Counted from the stretch's first letter, positions 47,406 to 58,457 are shown. The stretch is DNA of 64,000 nt from Cronobacter malonaticus LMG 23826 (GCF_001277215.2 NZ_CP013940.1:1240001-1304000), one strand, 5' to 3'. The notes: generated from the sequence alone by a model not told the origin. Program-made: numbers and translations.

Positions 47406-47441
47406 GATGTAACCGTTTCCAGCGCTGTGATGTGCTTCACG
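47406..47441 (+). promoter_or_regulatory. galS promoter region: Gal operator and CRP site
   Basis: TGTAACCGTTTCCA (47408-47421) matches the GalR/GalS operator. It is followed at 47426-47441 by TGTGA-N6-TCACG, a CRP site. This mirrors the autoregulated, cAMP-CRP-activated galS promoter of E. coli. Confidence 0.8.
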
Positions 47442-47531
47442 CAGCACATTCAGGCGCACTGCCAGAATAGCCACCTGACTTAACACAGGGGGTTTCTGTG
47501 AGACGCATTTCAGCTCTTCAGGGTGGTCGCC

Positions 47532-48557
47532 ATGATCACCATTCGTGACGTTGCCCGTCTGGCAGGGGTTTCTGTCGCGACGGTCTCCCGCGTTCTCAAT
47601 AACAGCGCGCTGGTCAGCCCGGAAACGCGTGAAACCGTCATGCAGGCGGTTACGCAGCTTGGCTACCGCCCGAACGCGAACGCCCAGGCGCTGGCCACCC
47701 AGGTCAGCGACACGATAGGCGTCGTGGTGATGGATGTCTCCGATCCCTTCTTCGGCGCGCTGGTAAAAGCCGTCGATGTCGTGGCGCAGCAGCACGGGAA
47801 ATATGTGCTTATCGGCAACAGCTATCACGAGGCGGAAAAAGAGCGTCACGCCATTGAAGTGTTGATCCGCCAGCGTTGCAGCGCGCTTATCGTGCATGCC
47901 AAATCCCTTTGCGATGAAGAACTTGCCGCCTTTCTTGAACAGGTGCCTGGCATGGTGCTGATTAACCGCATCGTGCCGGGTTACGCGCATCGCTGCGTTG
48001 GTCTTGATAACGTCACCGGCGCGATGATGGCGACGCGGATGCTGCAAAGCAGCGGCCATCAGCGCATCGGCTATCTCGCCTCCAGCCACCAGATTGATGA
48101 TAACGACAAGCGCCGCGAAGGGTGGCAACGGGCGCTGGCCGATGAAGGCGTTCAGCCCCCGGAGGCCTGGGTTGGCACCGGCAGCCCGGATATGCAGGGC
48201 GGGGAGGCGGCGATGGTGGAACTCTTAGGCCGCAATCTGCATCTCACCGCCGTGTTTGCTTACAACGACAGCATGGCGGCAGGCGCGCTGACGGCGCTGA
48301 AAGATAACGGCATTCTGGTGCCGCAGCATCTTTCAGTTATTGGTTTCGATGATATTCCGATCGCCCGTTACACCGATCCTCAACTGACGACCGTGCGTTA
48401 TCCGGTGGTCTCCATGGCGCGGCTCGCCACAGAGCTGGCATTGCAGGGAGCCGCAGGAGAGCTGGATCCAACGGCCACCCACTGTTTTATGCCAACGCTG
48501 GTGCGACGCCATTCCGTGGCGGCGCGGCAAAATGTGGCCCCGATCACTAGTTTATAA
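47532..48557 (+). CDS. galS: GalS: galactose isorepressor
   Basis: LacI/GalR-family repressor of 341 residues. The N-terminal helix-turn-helix and hinge are in [22 protein letters not shown], with a periplasmic-binding-protein-like sugar domain behind. Close identity to E. coli GalS ([35 protein letters not shown]) separates it from GalR. The ATG at 47532 follows AGGGTGG. It represses mglBAC immediately downstream and itself; galactose releases it. Confidence 0.95.
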   Translation: MITIRDVARLAGVSVATVSRVLNNSALVSPETRETVMQAVTQLGYRPNANAQALATQVSDTIGVVVMDVSDPFFGALVKAVDVVAQQHGKYVLIGNSYHEAEKERHAIEVLIRQRCSALIVHAKSLCDEELAAFLEQVPGMVLINRIVPGYAHRCVGLDNVTGAMMATRMLQSSGHQRIGYLASSHQIDDNDKRREGWQRALADEGVQPPEAWVGTGSPDMQGGEAAMVELLGRNLHLTAVFAYNDSMAAGALTALKDNGILVPQHLSVIGFDDIPIARYTDPQLTTVRYPVVSMARLATELALQGAAGELDPTATHCFMPTLVRRHSVAARQNVAPITSL

Positions 48558-48565
48558 ACGAGCGT

Positions 48566-48627
48566 GATGTAACCGCTTTCAATCTGTGAGTAAATTCACA
48601 GTATATTAACATTGCGCTGACTATGAT
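48566..48627 (+). promoter_or_regulatory. mglBAC promoter: Gal operator, CRP site, -10
   Basis: A Gal operator TGTAACCGCTTTCA (48568-48581) is followed by a perfect CRP site TGTGA-N6-TCACA (48585-48600). A -10 TATGAT (48622-48627) puts the CRP centre about 41 bases upstream of the start. The arrangement closely matches E. coli mglB. Confidence 0.92.
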
Positions 48628-48840
48628 GACGGCGTCTCATGGGCCTGAAACATAATGTAACGGCGATTTAACACTGACGTTATCTGCCGCCCCTGAACGA
48701 TAAAAAAGCTTTACTGGAAGCATTACCGAGCAAGGAAGAGTTTTTTATTAGTGAACTTCGGCATTCAGTAAGGTTTTTCTCCTTACCGTCCTGCCGCCCG
48801 TTTTTCACGATTGCTACCCTGCATAAAAACCGGAGATACC

Positions 48841-49839
48841 ATGAATAAGAAGGTGTTGACCCTCTCTGCCGTTATGTCCTGCATGCTTTTTGGCACCGCG
48901 GCTCAGGCAGCCGACCGTATTGGCGTAACCATTTATAAATATGACGACAACTTTATGTCCGTCGTGCGCAAGGCAATTGAAAAAGACGCTTCTGCTTCGC
49001 CTGACGTTCAGCTGCTGATGAACGACTCCCAGAACGACCAGTCCAAGCAGAACGATCAGATTGACGTGCTGCTGGCGAAAGGCGTCAAATCTCTGGCGAT
49101 CAACCTGGTTGACCCGGCCGCCGCAGGCACCGTTATTGAAAAAGCGCGCGGTCAGAACATCCCCATCGTGTTCTTCAACAAAGAGCCGTCCCGTAAAGCG
49201 CTGGACAGCTATGACAAAGCCTATTACGTAGGCACCGACTCCAAAGAATCCGGCATTATCCAGGGCGATCTGATTGCCAAACACTGGAAAGCCAACGCGG
49301 GCTGGGATCTGAACAAAGATGGTCAGATCCAGTATGTGCTGCTGAAAGGCGAACCGGGCCACCCGGATGCTGAAGCGCGTACCACTTACGTTATCAAAGA
49401 GCTGAACGACAAAGGCATCAAAACCCAGCAGTTACAGCTGGATACCGCGATGTGGGATACCGCTCAGGCGAAAGATAAAATGGACGCCTGGCTCTCCGGC
49501 CCGAACGCTAACAAAATCGAAGTGGTTATCGCGAACAACGACGCCATGGCGATGGGCGCGGTAGAAGCGCTGAAAGCGCACAACAAATCCTCCATTCCGG
49601 TCTTCGGCGTGGATGCGCTCCCTGAAGCGCTGGCGCTGGTGAAATCTGGCGCGCTGGCCGGTACCGTGCTGAACGATGCCAACAACCAGGCGAAAGCGAC
49701 CTTTGACCTTGCTAAAAATCTGGCAGCCGGTAAAGGCGCGGCAGACGGCACTGACTGGAAAATTGAAAACAAAGTGGTGCGTATTCCTTACGTAGGTGTT
49801 GATAAAGACAACCTGGCGGAAATCACCAGCAAAAAATAA
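48841..49839 (+). CDS. mglB: MglB: D-galactose/D-glucose-binding protein
   Basis: Periplasmic sugar-binding protein of 332 residues (same as E. coli). It has a 23-residue signal peptide ending AAQA before [15 protein letters not shown]. The calcium-binding loop DLNKDGQIQ is intact. It delivers galactose to MglAC and signals to the Trg chemoreceptor. The ATG at 48841 has GGAG five bases upstream. It is first in mglBAC under GalS and CRP. Confidence 0.98.
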   Translation: MNKKVLTLSAVMSCMLFGTAAQAADRIGVTIYKYDDNFMSVVRKAIEKDASASPDVQLLMNDSQNDQSKQNDQIDVLLAKGVKSLAINLVDPAAAGTVIEKARGQNIPIVFFNKEPSRKALDSYDKAYYVGTDSKESGIIQGDLIAKHWKANAGWDLNKDGQIQYVLLKGEPGHPDAEARTTYVIKELNDKGIKTQQLQLDTAMWDTAQAKDKMDAWLSGPNANKIEVVIANNDAMAMGAVEALKAHNKSSIPVFGVDALPEALALVKSGALAGTVLNDANNQAKATFDLAKNLAAGKGAADGTDWKIENKVVRIPYVGVDKDNLAEITSKK

Positions 49840-49854
49840 TTGCAATGTATTTAC

Positions 49855-49873
49855 GGGGCGCATTTTGCGCCCC
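49855..49873 (+). other. mglB-mglA intergenic hairpin
   Basis: A perfect 8-bp stem GGGGCGCA/TGCGCCCC with a 3-base loop, without a T run long enough to terminate. It probably protects the 3' end of mglB mRNA and gives the excess of binding protein over MglA. Confidence 0.65.
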
Positions 49874-49920
49874 CTTTAGCGTGCCATGCTCAGCCAACAC
49901 ACTCGCAGCCAGGTATAAAT

Positions 49921-51441
49921 ATGGTCAGCAATAATACGCAGTCGTCAGGCGAATACTTGTTGGAAATGACGAATATCAACAAGAGTTTTCCGGGCGTTAA
50001 GGCACTCGATAACGTTAATTTAAAAGTTCGTCCTCATTCTATTCATGCTCTGATGGGTGAGAATGGCGCGGGCAAATCAACGTTATTAAAATGTCTTTTC
50101 GGGATCTATCAAAAAGATTCCGGCAGTATTCTTTTCCAGGGGAAAGAAATTGATTTCCATTCGGCCAAAGAGGCGCTGGAGAATGGAATATCGATGGTGC
50201 ATCAGGAATTAAACCTGGTATTACAACGTTCCGTGATGGATAACATGTGGCTTGGCCGTTATCCGACCAAAGGCGTGTTTGTTGACCAGGAAAAAATGTA
50301 TCTTGATACCAAAGCGATTTTCGACGAGCTCGATATTGATATCGACCCTAAAGCTCGCGTGGGTACGCTTTCCGTATCGCAGATGCAGATGATTGAAATC
50401 GCCAAAGCGTTCTCCTACGACGCGAAAATCGTCATCATGGATGAACCGACATCTTCTCTGACCGAGAAAGAAGTCAATCACCTCTTTAAGATTATCCGCA
50501 AGCTGAAAGAGCGCGGCTGCGGTATTGTTTATATTTCCCACAAAATGGAAGAGATCTTCCAGCTGTGCGATGAAATCACTATCCTGCGCGACGGGCAGTG
50601 GATCGCCACCCAGTCGCTGGAAGGGCTGGATATGGATAAGATCATCGCCATGATGGTGGGCCGTTCGCTGAACCAGCGCTTCCCGGATCGTGAAAACAAA
50701 CCCGGTGAAGTGATCCTGGAAGTGCGCAACCTGACCTCGCTACGCCAGCCTTCTATTCGCGATGTCTCCTTTGATTTGCATAAAGGCGAGATCCTGGGCA
50801 TTGCCGGTCTGGTGGGCGCGAAGCGCACGGATATTGTGGAAACGTTATTTGGTATCCGCGAGAAATCTGGCGGTACCATTAGTCTGCACGGTAAAAAGAT
50901 CAATAACCATAGCGCTAATGAAGCCATTAATAACGGCTTTGCGCTGGTGACCGAGGAGCGCCGCTCAACGGGGATCTACGCTTATCTGGATATCGGTTTT
51001 AACTCCCTGATTTCCAATATTCGCAACTACAAAAGCAAAATCGGCTTGCTGGATAATTCCCGCATGAAAAGCGATACCCAGTGGGTGATTGACTCTATGC
51101 GTGTTAAAACGCCGGGTCATCGCACACAAATTGGTTCGCTTTCCGGCGGTAACCAGCAGAAAGTGATTATCGGGCGCTGGCTGCTCACCCAGCCGGAAAT
51201 ATTAATGCTTGATGAGCCGACGCGCGGTATCGACGTAGGCGCTAAATTCGAAATCTACCAGCTTATTGCCGAACTGGCGAAAAAGGGTAAGGGGATCATT
51301 ATTATCTCCTCCGAAATGCCTGAGCTGTTAGGGATAACTGACCGTATTCTGGTTATGAGCAATGGCCTCGTCTCCGGAATTGTTGACACCAAAACGACGA
51401 CGCAAAATGAAATTCTGCGTCTTGCGTCTTTGCACCTTTAA
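49921..51441 (+). CDS. mglA: MglA: galactose ABC importer ATPase
   Basis: A 506-residue duplicated ATPase of the sugar CUT2 family. The N-terminal domain has Walker [10 protein letters not shown] near residue 43. In the C-terminal domain the Walker A equivalent is [11 protein letters not shown], degenerate as in the family, while LSGGNQQK and DEPTRGID remain. It is strongly similar to E. coli MglA. It starts at 49921 with AGCCAGG upstream; the hairpin behind mglB separates the two genes. Confidence 0.97.
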   Translation: MVSNNTQSSGEYLLEMTNINKSFPGVKALDNVNLKVRPHSIHALMGENGAGKSTLLKCLFGIYQKDSGSILFQGKEIDFHSAKEALENGISMVHQELNLVLQRSVMDNMWLGRYPTKGVFVDQEKMYLDTKAIFDELDIDIDPKARVGTLSVSQMQMIEIAKAFSYDAKIVIMDEPTSSLTEKEVNHLFKIIRKLKERGCGIVYISHKMEEIFQLCDEITILRDGQWIATQSLEGLDMDKIIAMMVGRSLNQRFPDRENKPGEVILEVRNLTSLRQPSIRDVSFDLHKGEILGIAGLVGAKRTDIVETLFGIREKSGGTISLHGKKINNHSANEAINNGFALVTEERRSTGIYAYLDIGFNSLISNIRNYKSKIGLLDNSRMKSDTQWVIDSMRVKTPGHRTQIGSLSGGNQQKVIIGRWLLTQPEILMLDEPTRGIDVGAKFEIYQLIAELAKKGKGIIIISSEMPELLGITDRILVMSNGLVSGIVDTKTTTQNEILRLASLHL

Positions 51442-51456
51442 TATCAGGGGCTCCTC

Positions 51457-52467
51457 ATGAGTGCGTTAAATAAGAAGAGTTTTCTCACTTATCTGAAAGA
51501 GGGCGGTATTTACGTCGTTCTTTTAGTGCTGCTGGCCATTATTATTTTCCAGGACCCGACGTTTTTAAGCCTGCTGAACTTAAGTAATATTCTGACCCAG
51601 TCATCGGTGCGTATTATTATCGCGCTCGGCGTGGCGGGGCTGATTGTCACCCAGGGGACCGACCTTTCCGCAGGGCGTCAGGTGGGCCTTGCGGCGGTGG
51701 TGGCCGCAACGCTGCTGCAATCGATGGAAAACGCCAACAAGGTGTTTCCGGAAATGGCGACCATGCCGATTGCGCTGGTGATCCTGATTGTTTGCGCCAT
51801 CGGTGCCGTGATTGGTCTGGTGAACGGCATTATCATCGCGTACCTGAACGTGACGCCGTTTATTACCACGCTTGGCACGATGATTATCGTTTACGGTATC
51901 AACTCCCTGTATTACGACTTCGTGGGCGCGTCGCCGATTTCCGGCTTCGATTCCGGCTTCTCGACGTTTACGCAGGGGTTTGTGGCGCTCGGCGGCTTCA
52001 GGCTTTCCTACATTACGTTCTACGCGCTGATTGCCGTGGCGTTCGTCTGGATCCTGTGGAATAAAACCCGCTTTGGTAAAAACATTTTCGCTATCGGCGG
52101 CAACCCGGAAGCGGCGAAAGTCTCCGGCGTGAACGTGGCGCTGAACCTGCTGATGATTTATGCGCTCTCCGGCGTGTTCTACGCCTTCGGCGGGATGCTG
52201 GAAGCGGGCCGTATCGGTTCTGCCACCAACAACCTGGGCTTTATGTATGAGCTCGACGCCATCGCGGCGTGTGTGGTGGGCGGCGTCTCCTTCAGCGGCG
52301 GTGTGGGTACGGTGCTTGGCGTGGTGACCGGTGTGATTATCTTCACCGTTATCAACTACGGCCTGACCTATATCGGCATTAACCCGTACTGGCAGTACAT
52401 CATCAAGGGCGCGATTATTATCTTCGCGGTTGCCCTGGATTCCCTGAAATACGCGCGTAAGAAATAA
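51457..52467 (+). CDS. mglC: MglC: galactose ABC importer permease
   Basis: A 336-residue membrane permease of the CUT2/RbsC type with about 8-10 helices. Signatures include GTDLSAGRQVGLAAVVAATLL and the EAA-like loop AIGGNPEAAKVSGVNV. Same length as E. coli MglC. It is last in mglBAC and ended by a hairpin terminator. Confidence 0.97.
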   Translation: MSALNKKSFLTYLKEGGIYVVLLVLLAIIIFQDPTFLSLLNLSNILTQSSVRIIIALGVAGLIVTQGTDLSAGRQVGLAAVVAATLLQSMENANKVFPEMATMPIALVILIVCAIGAVIGLVNGIIIAYLNVTPFITTLGTMIIVYGINSLYYDFVGASPISGFDSGFSTFTQGFVALGGFRLSYITFYALIAVAFVWILWNKTRFGKNIFAIGGNPEAAKVSGVNVALNLLMIYALSGVFYAFGGMLEAGRIGSATNNLGFMYELDAIAACVVGGVSFSGGVGTVLGVVTGVIIFTVINYGLTYIGINPYWQYIIKGAIIIFAVALDSLKYARKK

Positions 52468-52484
52468 GCGCGGTTACACCAGAA

Positions 52485-52511
52485 AAGCCTCCGCCTGCGG
52501 GGGCTTTTTTT
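52485..52511 (+). terminator. Terminator of mglBAC
   Basis: An imperfect AAGCCTCCGC/GCGGGGGCTT stem with a 2-base loop, followed by a T run. Confidence 0.85.
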
Positions 52512-52534
52512 ATGGGGCGGGGAAAGGGGGGAAT

Positions 52535-52663
52535 GGCGGGTGCGCTACGCTTACCCGCCCTACGGTGAAGAAAGGAATTTGTAGGGTGGGTAAGCGCCAG
52601 CGCACCCACCACGTATAAAGATGAAAAGGAATTTACAGGGTGGGTAAGCGCAGCACACCCACC
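52535..52663. repeat. Dispersed inverted-repeat element, copy 2 with duplicated right arm
   Basis: Left arm 52535-52563 is the inverse of a right arm at 52581-52610. A second right arm follows at 52635-52663. Both right arms are preceded by AAGGAATTT, so a unit of about 54 bp is tandemly duplicated. It is the same family as 43214-43292 and lies between mglC and sanA, where E. coli has yeiS/preTA. Confidence 0.85.
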
Positions 52664-52682
52664 GCACCTGCCACCACGACGC

Positions 52683-53395
<713 letters not shown>

Positions 53396-53489
53396 TCAGG
53401 CAGCTCGAAGCAATAAGGAAAGAGACTCAAGGCTACTTTACCCGCCGGGCAAGAGCAAGAATCGAACGACCGGTTGAAGCATTTTTCGC

Positions 53490-53514
53490 CGCTGCGGGCA
53501 GGGCGCCCGCAGCG
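53490..53514. other. Strong hairpin after cdd
   Basis: A perfect 10-bp G+C-rich inverted repeat CGCTGCGGGC/GCCCGCAGCG with a 5-base loop sits just beyond the cdd stop. No T run follows on the minus strand, so it may stabilise the mRNA end or be part of a Rho-dependent end. Confidence 0.45.
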
Positions 53515-53519
53515 TTATT

Positions 53520-54404
53520 TCAGGCAAGCGTAACGAGTTCAAGGCCGGTGAAGCCCAGCGCCTTCAGCGTCGCGGCAGTAGCGTCCCGCTGAACAATCGT
53601 TGCATCGTCACGTTCGGCAAGCGCGACGCGCTTGATATCCGCCCACGCGTAACCGTTAAGGCTCAGCAGGTTCAGCGCGGCCTGCAGCGGCGGCAGGGAA
53701 GGGTTGAACGCCGCGTTCTCGGCATAGCTGCCGGTAAAGACTGTGCCGTCGCGGGTTTCAATGGCCAACCCGGAAGGGGACTGGCTGTAGGGCGCATGGC
53801 TGCGGTTGGCTGCCGCAATTGCAGCCTGCGTCAGCGCGTCGCCTTTCAGCGCATAGCCATGATTTTCTGTATCGAAAATCAGCGTTTTGATATCAAGATC
53901 GCGCGGGCCGAACGCGTCCGGCAGGTAATCGCCAAGCTGTGAAGGCGCGCGTCCAGGCAGGTTAATGCGAAGCGTCAGCCCGCTGTTAAGCTCGTTCATA
54001 AACTGACGGCAGTGGCCGCACGGCGTGTAGTTAACGGTAATCGCCGCAAGGCCGGTTTCGCCTCGCATCCAGGCGTGGGTGATGGCGCTCTGCTCGGCGT
54101 GAATCGTCTGCTGCATCGCCGCGCCGCGAAACTCCATATTACCGCCGAAATAGAGATTGCCGCTAAGACCACGGGCCACCGCGCCTACATTAAAGTGCGA
54201 AATCTCCGTCTGCGCGCAGGCAGCGGCTAAAGGCAGCAACGCAAACGCCAGCGCGTCGTCATCCAGCCCGCTCTGGCGGCGAATGTCAGCGACCTGTTCG
54301 GCGCTCAGCATCGCCGGAAAATGAGTATCAGCAATCAGTGGAGCCAGAGCGGCCTGTAGTGCCGCCGGCAGCTGTGCGAAGGCAGTTTCAAAACGTGGGT
54401 GCAT
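53520..54404 (-). CDS. cdd: Cytidine deaminase
   Basis: A 294-residue dimeric-type enzyme (same as E. coli) that deaminates cytidine and deoxycytidine to uridines. The zinc and catalytic residues are in the HAEQSAI motif (H and the proton-shuttle E) and PCGHCRQF (two Cys). An inactive second deaminase-like domain follows. The ATG has GAGG seven bases upstream. CRP- and CytR-like sites lie upstream, as expected for a nucleoside salvage gene. The neighbour yohK is a separate unit upstream. Confidence 0.97.
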   Translation of the reverse strand: MHPRFETAFAQLPAALQAALAPLIADTHFPAMLSAEQVADIRRQSGLDDDALAFALLPLAAACAQTEISHFNVGAVARGLSGNLYFGGNMEFRGAAMQQTIHAEQSAITHAWMRGETGLAAITVNYTPCGHCRQFMNELNSGLTLRINLPGRAPSQLGDYLPDAFGPRDLDIKTLIFDTENHGYALKGDALTQAAIAAANRSHAPYSQSPSGLAIETRDGTVFTGSYAENAAFNPSLPPLQAALNLLSLNGYAWADIKRVALAERDDATIVQRDATAATLKALGFTGLELVTLA

Positions 54405-54463
54405 GGCAAAGCCTCAAAAGAAGTAACAGGAAAAATAGTTTACGGCGCTCCTGAGGCTTTATA

Positions 54464-54492
54464 TGTGATTTAGATCTCGCTGGCTATGCAAC
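54464..54492 (-). promoter_or_regulatory. CRP- and CytR-like elements upstream of cdd
   Basis: TGTGA-N6-TCTCG (54464-54479) is a CRP-like site with one perfect half. Next to it, GTTGCATA on the minus strand (54485-54492) matches the CytR octamer GTTGCATT at seven of eight. E. coli cdd is controlled by CRP and CytR together. Confidence 0.55.
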
Positions 54493-54533
54493 AAATGAAA
54501 TTTAGAATGAAAATGCGCGACATATCGCAAGTT

Positions 54534-55229
54534 TTAGCGCCATATCGCCAGGATAATCGGGAACAGGAACGGGGCGACCAGCGACGTAATAATCCCGCAA
54601 ATCACCAGCGCCAGCGAACTGAACGCGCCTTCCTGATAGTCCAGCTCCGCACAGCGCGCCGTTCCGAGGGCGTGCGAAGCAGTGCCCATCGCCAGCCCGC
54701 GCGCGGATTTGGTTTTTATCCGCATTATATTCAGCAGCGTATGGCCAAACACCGCACCGAGAATCCCGACGAAAATCACACACACGGCGCTGATAGCAGG
54801 GATGCCGCCGAGGCTTCCACCTACGGCCATCGCGATCGGCGTGGTAACGGATTTCGGCAGGACTGACGCCGCGATTTCCGGGCTGGCACCCATCAGCAGC
54901 GCAACGGAAGTGCCGGTGACCATCGCCACCACGCTGCCAGCGAAACAAATCGTGATAATTGACTTCCAGCGCGCGCGGATTTGGTGCAGTTGTTCATACA
55001 GCGGGAACGCCAGCGCCACCACGGCGGGTTGCAGCAAATCATTCAGAATGCGGCTGCCCTGGAAATAGCGCTCATAAGGAATATGAGCCAGCATCAGAAA
55101 CGGGATCAGCACCACCATGCAGACCAGCAGCGGATTAAGCAGCGGGCTTTTGAGCCGCGCGGCAAGCTTGCGGGCCGCGAAAAACACCAGCAGCGTCAGC
55201 GGCAGCGACCACCAGATATTCTGCATCAT
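54534..55229 (-). CDS. yohK: YohK: LrgB/CidB-family membrane protein
   Basis: A 231-residue (same as E. coli) LrgB-type inner-membrane protein with seven to eight helices and the family segments [16 protein letters not shown] and [24 protein letters not shown]. It pairs with YohJ; the LrgAB class is associated with pyruvate or 3-hydroxypropionate export and holin-like effects. Its start overlaps the yohJ stop by four bases (ATGA). Confidence 0.94.
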   Translation of the reverse strand: MMQNIWWSLPLTLLVFFAARKLAARLKSPLLNPLLVCMVVLIPFLMLAHIPYERYFQGSRILNDLLQPAVVALAFPLYEQLHQIRARWKSIITICFAGSVVAMVTGTSVALLMGASPEIAASVLPKSVTTPIAMAVGGSLGGIPAISAVCVIFVGILGAVFGHTLLNIMRIKTKSARGLAMGTASHALGTARCAELDYQEGAFSSLALVICGIITSLVAPFLFPIILAIWR

Positions 55230-55627
55230 TTTTCACTGCTCCTTTCCTGGCCCACCACTTTGCGCTCGCCGTGCGCGAGATGCGCACTCCAGCTCACCAC
55301 CATAAACACTACCAGCGTGCTGATAAAGCAGGAGACCACCACCGGGCCAAACTGCGCCTGCAACACGTCGAAATATTGCATCACGCCAATGCCCACCGGC
55401 ACGAACAGCAGCGCCATATAGCGGATCAGCAGATTACAGGCGGGCTGTACCCATTTCGCAGGCAGGATCTGAAACGCCAGCAGCACAAAAAGAATCAGCA
55501 TGCCGATGATGCTGCCGGGGATCGTAATCGGCAGCAGCGCGGCGATCGCGATGCCTGCGTAGAGGCAGGCGTAAATCAAAATAAAAGCGCGTACCAGTTG
55601 CCAGAGAGAAGTCAGCATTGTGCTCAT
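55226..55627 (-). CDS. yohJ: YohJ: LrgA/CidA-family holin-like membrane protein
   Basis: A 133-residue protein (E. coli 132) with four helices and the LrgA signature [24 protein letters not shown]. It is upstream of and coupled to yohK through an ATGA overlap. The ATG at 55627 is preceded by AAAGGTGACC. Together they form a two-component transport or holin-like system. Confidence 0.94.
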   Translation of the reverse strand: MSTMLTSLWQLVRAFILIYACLYAGIAIAALLPITIPGSIIGMLILFVLLAFQILPAKWVQPACNLLIRYMALLFVPVGIGVMQYFDVLQAQFGPVVVSCFISTLVVFMVVSWSAHLAHGERKVVGQERSSEK

Positions 55628-55812
55628 AGGAGGTCACCTTTAAACCGAACGCATTCATCATACAATTAAAATGAAAACTGTGCTACCGATCACAGGAGCC
55701 AGTTCAGCATACCTAAACTTTCGAGCCGCCGCTCAGGTTCGCAGTAAGCCTTTCCGGGCCGCAAAAATTTTTGGCGCAGCGTTACGCAAACCAGTAATGA
55801 TCCTGTTGAAGC

Positions 55813-55830
55813 TATAGATTACAATCTATA
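55813..55830 (+). promoter_or_regulatory. Palindromic operator of the toxin-antitoxin pair
   Basis: TATAGATT-AC-AATCTATA is a perfect 8-bp inverted repeat with a 2-base centre, 50 bp before the toxin start and inside the likely promoter. It is the expected binding site for the XRE antitoxin that autoregulates the pair. Confidence 0.65.
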
Positions 55831-55880
55831 AAACGCTCCTTGCCGTTCACGGTAGTCGCTAACGAACAGGGAGGAGCGCC

Positions 55881-56228
55881 ATGTGGACTATTTACCTCAC
55901 ACACGAGTTTGAGTGCTGGCTCGCGAGGCAGCCGCAGCCGTTGCAGGAAGATGTGCTGGCGGCGCTGGGGCTTTTGAAAATCAAAGGCCCGCACCTCGGG
56001 CATCCGTATGCCGATACGCTCAAAGGCTCGCGTCACGCAGGCATGAAGGAATTACGGGTTCAGCACGCCGGGGGGCCCATACGTGCCTTTTACGCTTTTG
56101 ATCCGCACCGTTACGCCATTGTGCTGTGCGCGGCAGAGAAAAAGGGCGATGAAAAGCGCTTTTACCGGGTCATGCTGCGCGTCGCTAACAAACTGTTTAG
56201 CCATTATCTGAACCACCGGGAGGTATAG
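55881..56228 (+). CDS. HigB/RelE-type toxin (phage Gp49-like family)
   Basis: A 115-residue basic protein of the PF05973-type RelE/ParE toxins. It has the pattern F-WL...PLQEDVLAALGLLKIKGPHLG, a central KGSRHAGMKELRVQH strand and the C-terminal FYAFDPHRYAIVLCAAEKKGDEKRFY strand-helix. It probably is a ribosome-dependent mRNA interferase. The toxin gene precedes the antitoxin gene, as in higBA. The ATG follows GGGAGGAG. The pair sits between yohJ and dusC, where E. coli has none. Confidence 0.85.
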   Translation: MWTIYLTHEFECWLARQPQPLQEDVLAALGLLKIKGPHLGHPYADTLKGSRHAGMKELRVQHAGGPIRAFYAFDPHRYAIVLCAAEKKGDEKRFYRVMLRVANKLFSHYLNHREV

Positions 56229-56528
56229 ATGAAGACGTTTGATGAGGTGCTGGCGGCGCAGACGCCGGAGGCCCGCGCGCGTATTGAAGAGAAAACGGCG
56301 CAGCTGCTGCTGGAAACCCACCTTTATGCGCTGCGCGAGGCGCTCAGCGTGTCGCAAACCGAGATGGCGCGCCAGATGGGTATCGCACAACCGTCGGTCG
56401 CGGCTATTGAACAGCGCGGCAACGAGATGAAAATCTCGACGCTGAAGCGCTATGTCGAAGCTCTGGGCGGCACGGTGCGGCTGGATGTCGAGCTGCCGGA
56501 CGGCCAGCGTTTCGGTTTTACGCTCTGA
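56229..56528 (+). CDS. HigA-type XRE antitoxin
   Basis: A 99-residue protein with a helix-turn-helix ([24 protein letters not shown], ~41-65) in the XRE family. Its start abuts the toxin stop, with GGAGG six bases upstream inside the toxin gene. It should neutralise the toxin and repress the operon at the upstream palindrome. A terminator follows. Confidence 0.87.
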   Translation: MKTFDEVLAAQTPEARARIEEKTAQLLLETHLYALREALSVSQTEMARQMGIAQPSVAAIEQRGNEMKISTLKRYVEALGGTVRLDVELPDGQRFGFTL

Positions 56529-56557
56529 GCGCGCTCGCGCATTCCTTTCACGGCGGC

Positions 56558-56585
56558 GAGGCGCTACCATAGCGCCTCTTTTTTT
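56558..56585 (+). terminator. Terminator after the toxin-antitoxin pair
   Basis: A 9-bp stem GAGGCGCTA/TAGCGCCTC with a 3-base loop and seven or more T, ending just before dusC. Confidence 0.88.
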
Positions 56586-56598
56586 AGCGGGTAGCGTT

Positions 56599-57531
56599 AT
56601 GCGTGTTTTACTGGCGCCGATGGAAGGCGTGCTTGATTCTCTGGTGCGTGAACTGCTCACCGGGGTGAATGATTACGATCTCTGCATCACCGAGTTTCTG
56701 CGCGTGGTGGACAGCCTCCTGCCGGTGAAATCGTTTTATAAACTCTGCCCGGAACTCCATAACGAGAGCCGCACGCCGTCCGGTACGCAGGTGCGTGTGC
56801 AACTGCTCGGCCAGCATCCGCAGTGGCTTGCCGAAAACGCCGCCCGCGCGGTGGAGCTTGGCTCTTGGGGCGTTGATCTTAACTGCGGCTGCCCGTCGAA
56901 GCTTGTGAACGGCAGCGGCGGCGGCGCGACGTTGCTGAAAGACCCGGATCTTATCTATCGCGGTGCGAAAGCGATGCGCGAAGCTGTACCCGCGCATCTG
57001 CCGGTCACGGTGAAAATTCGTCTCGGCTGGGACAGCGGCGCGCGGCGTTTTGAAATCGCGGATGCCGTCCAGCAGGCGGGCGCGACGGAGCTGGTGGTAC
57101 ACGGGCGCACCAAAGAAGATGGCTATAAAGCCGAGCGGATTAACTGGGCGGCGATTGGCGAAATCCGCGAGCGCCTGACGATCCCGGTTATCGCCAACGG
57201 TGAAATCTGGGATTACGCCAGCGCGCAGGCGTGCATGGCAGAGACGGGCTGTGACGCCGTCATGATAGGCCGCGGCGCGCTTAACGTGCCGAACTTAAGC
57301 CGCGTGATTAAATATAACGAGCCGCGTATGCCCTGGCCGGACGTGGTGCAACTGCTGCAACAGTACACCCGGCTTGAGAAACAGGGCGATACGGGCATGT
57401 ACCATGTGGCGCGCATCAAGCAGTGGCTCGGTTATCTGCGCAAAGAGTACGCCGAGGCGTCCGAACTCTTCAGCGAGATCCGCGCGTTAACCACCTCGGC
57501 GGCCATCGCTGAAGCCATCAACCGCCACTGA
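56599..57531 (+). CDS. dusC: DusC: tRNA-dihydrouridine16 synthase
   Basis: FMN-dependent enzyme of 310 residues (E. coli 315) that reduces U16 in tRNA. It is a TIM barrel with catalytic C98 in [15 protein letters not shown] and flavin-phosphate-binding VIANGEIWD and MIGRGAL segments, plus the C-terminal recruitment helix domain. The ATG at 56599 aligns with the family start ([11 protein letters not shown]). An in-frame extension left to 56452 overlaps the antitoxin gene. There is no clear Shine-Dalgarno. Confidence 0.96.
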   Translation: MRVLLAPMEGVLDSLVRELLTGVNDYDLCITEFLRVVDSLLPVKSFYKLCPELHNESRTPSGTQVRVQLLGQHPQWLAENAARAVELGSWGVDLNCGCPSKLVNGSGGGATLLKDPDLIYRGAKAMREAVPAHLPVTVKIRLGWDSGARRFEIADAVQQAGATELVVHGRTKEDGYKAERINWAAIGEIRERLTIPVIANGEIWDYASAQACMAETGCDAVMIGRGALNVPNLSRVIKYNEPRMPWPDVVQLLQQYTRLEKQGDTGMYHVARIKQWLGYLRKEYAEASELFSEIRALTTSAAIAEAINRH

Positions 57532-57533
57532 CG

Positions 57534-58457
57534 CTATTCGCCGTTCGCTACCAGCCGCTGAATAAATCCGCGTAACCACATCAACGCCGGATCGCTGTTA
57601 TGGCGCTGATGCCAGAGCAGCGCCACCTCAAACGGCGGCACGTCGAGCGGCACCGGGCTTGCCGAAAGCCCCCAGGCCGTTTGCCACATATCACACAGCC
57701 CGGTGGGCACGGTCGCGAGCGCGGGCATCTGCATCAGAAGGCCCGGCAGGCCCGCGAAATGCGGCGTGGTGTAGCAAATGCTGCGGCGCGCTCCCTGGCG
57801 AGCCAGCAACGTATCAATGAGGCTGCTGGTCGCTTCGCGGTAAGTCACCATCAGGTGCGGTTCGCGCACGTAATCCTCAAGCGTCAGCGGGGCGGTGAGG
57901 CTGAGCTGCGAAGGGTGCCAGAGCGTCACAAACGGCATGCTCACTAACACGTCGCGCTCCTGCCAGCGTGGCCCGGCCTGCGCCACACTTATCGCCATAT
58001 CCAGCTCGCCTTCCTCCAGACGGCGCGGATCGCTAAACGGTGAGCTTGCCACCACATTGAGCCGCACGCCGGGCGCGGCCTCGCGCAGTGCCGGGATCAG
58101 CTGCGGCATCAGCCACATCTCCACCCAGTCGGTCATGCCAAGCGTGATGGTGGCGCTCGCCTGCTGCGGATGAAATTCGGCCTGCTGGAACAGCGCCGAC
58201 TGAAGCTGCTCCAGCAGCGGCATCAGCTCGCCATGCAGGGCGACGGCGCGCGCGGTCGGCTGCATCCGGTGGCCGCTGCGAATAAACAGCGGATCGTCGA
58301 ACATATCGCGCAGGCGCGCGAGCGCGCCGCTGACCGCCGGCTGCCCGAGATGCAGTTTATCGGCCGCGAGCGACACGCTCTGCTCACGAAACAGCACGGC
58401 GAAAGCGATGAGCAGATTAAGGTCGATTTTGCGGAAATCGTTTTCTTTGATAGTCAT
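57534..58457 (-). CDS. LysR-type regulator of the adjacent metallohydrolase gene
   Basis: A 307-residue LTTR with an HTH at about 9-68 (IDLNLLIAFAVLFREQSVS, GQPAVSGALARLRDMFDDPLF) of the PcpR/NodD-like branch, and an effector-binding domain with the typical TLGMTDWVEMWLMPQLIPAL start. The ATG at 58457 has GGAG five bases upstream, itself inside a perfect palindrome that probably serves as operator. It is divergent from the metallohydrolase gene, so very likely its regulator. It lies between dusC and yohP, absent from the E. coli order. Confidence 0.85.
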   Translation of the reverse strand: MTIKENDFRKIDLNLLIAFAVLFREQSVSLAADKLHLGQPAVSGALARLRDMFDDPLFIRSGHRMQPTARAVALHGELMPLLEQLQSALFQQAEFHPQQASATITLGMTDWVEMWLMPQLIPALREAAPGVRLNVVASSPFSDPRRLEEGELDMAISVAQAGPRWQERDVLVSMPFVTLWHPSQLSLTAPLTLEDYVREPHLMVTYREATSSLIDTLLARQGARRSICYTTPHFAGLPGLLMQMPALATVPTGLCDMWQTAWGLSASPVPLDVPPFEVALLWHQRHNSDPALMWLRGFIQRLVANGE

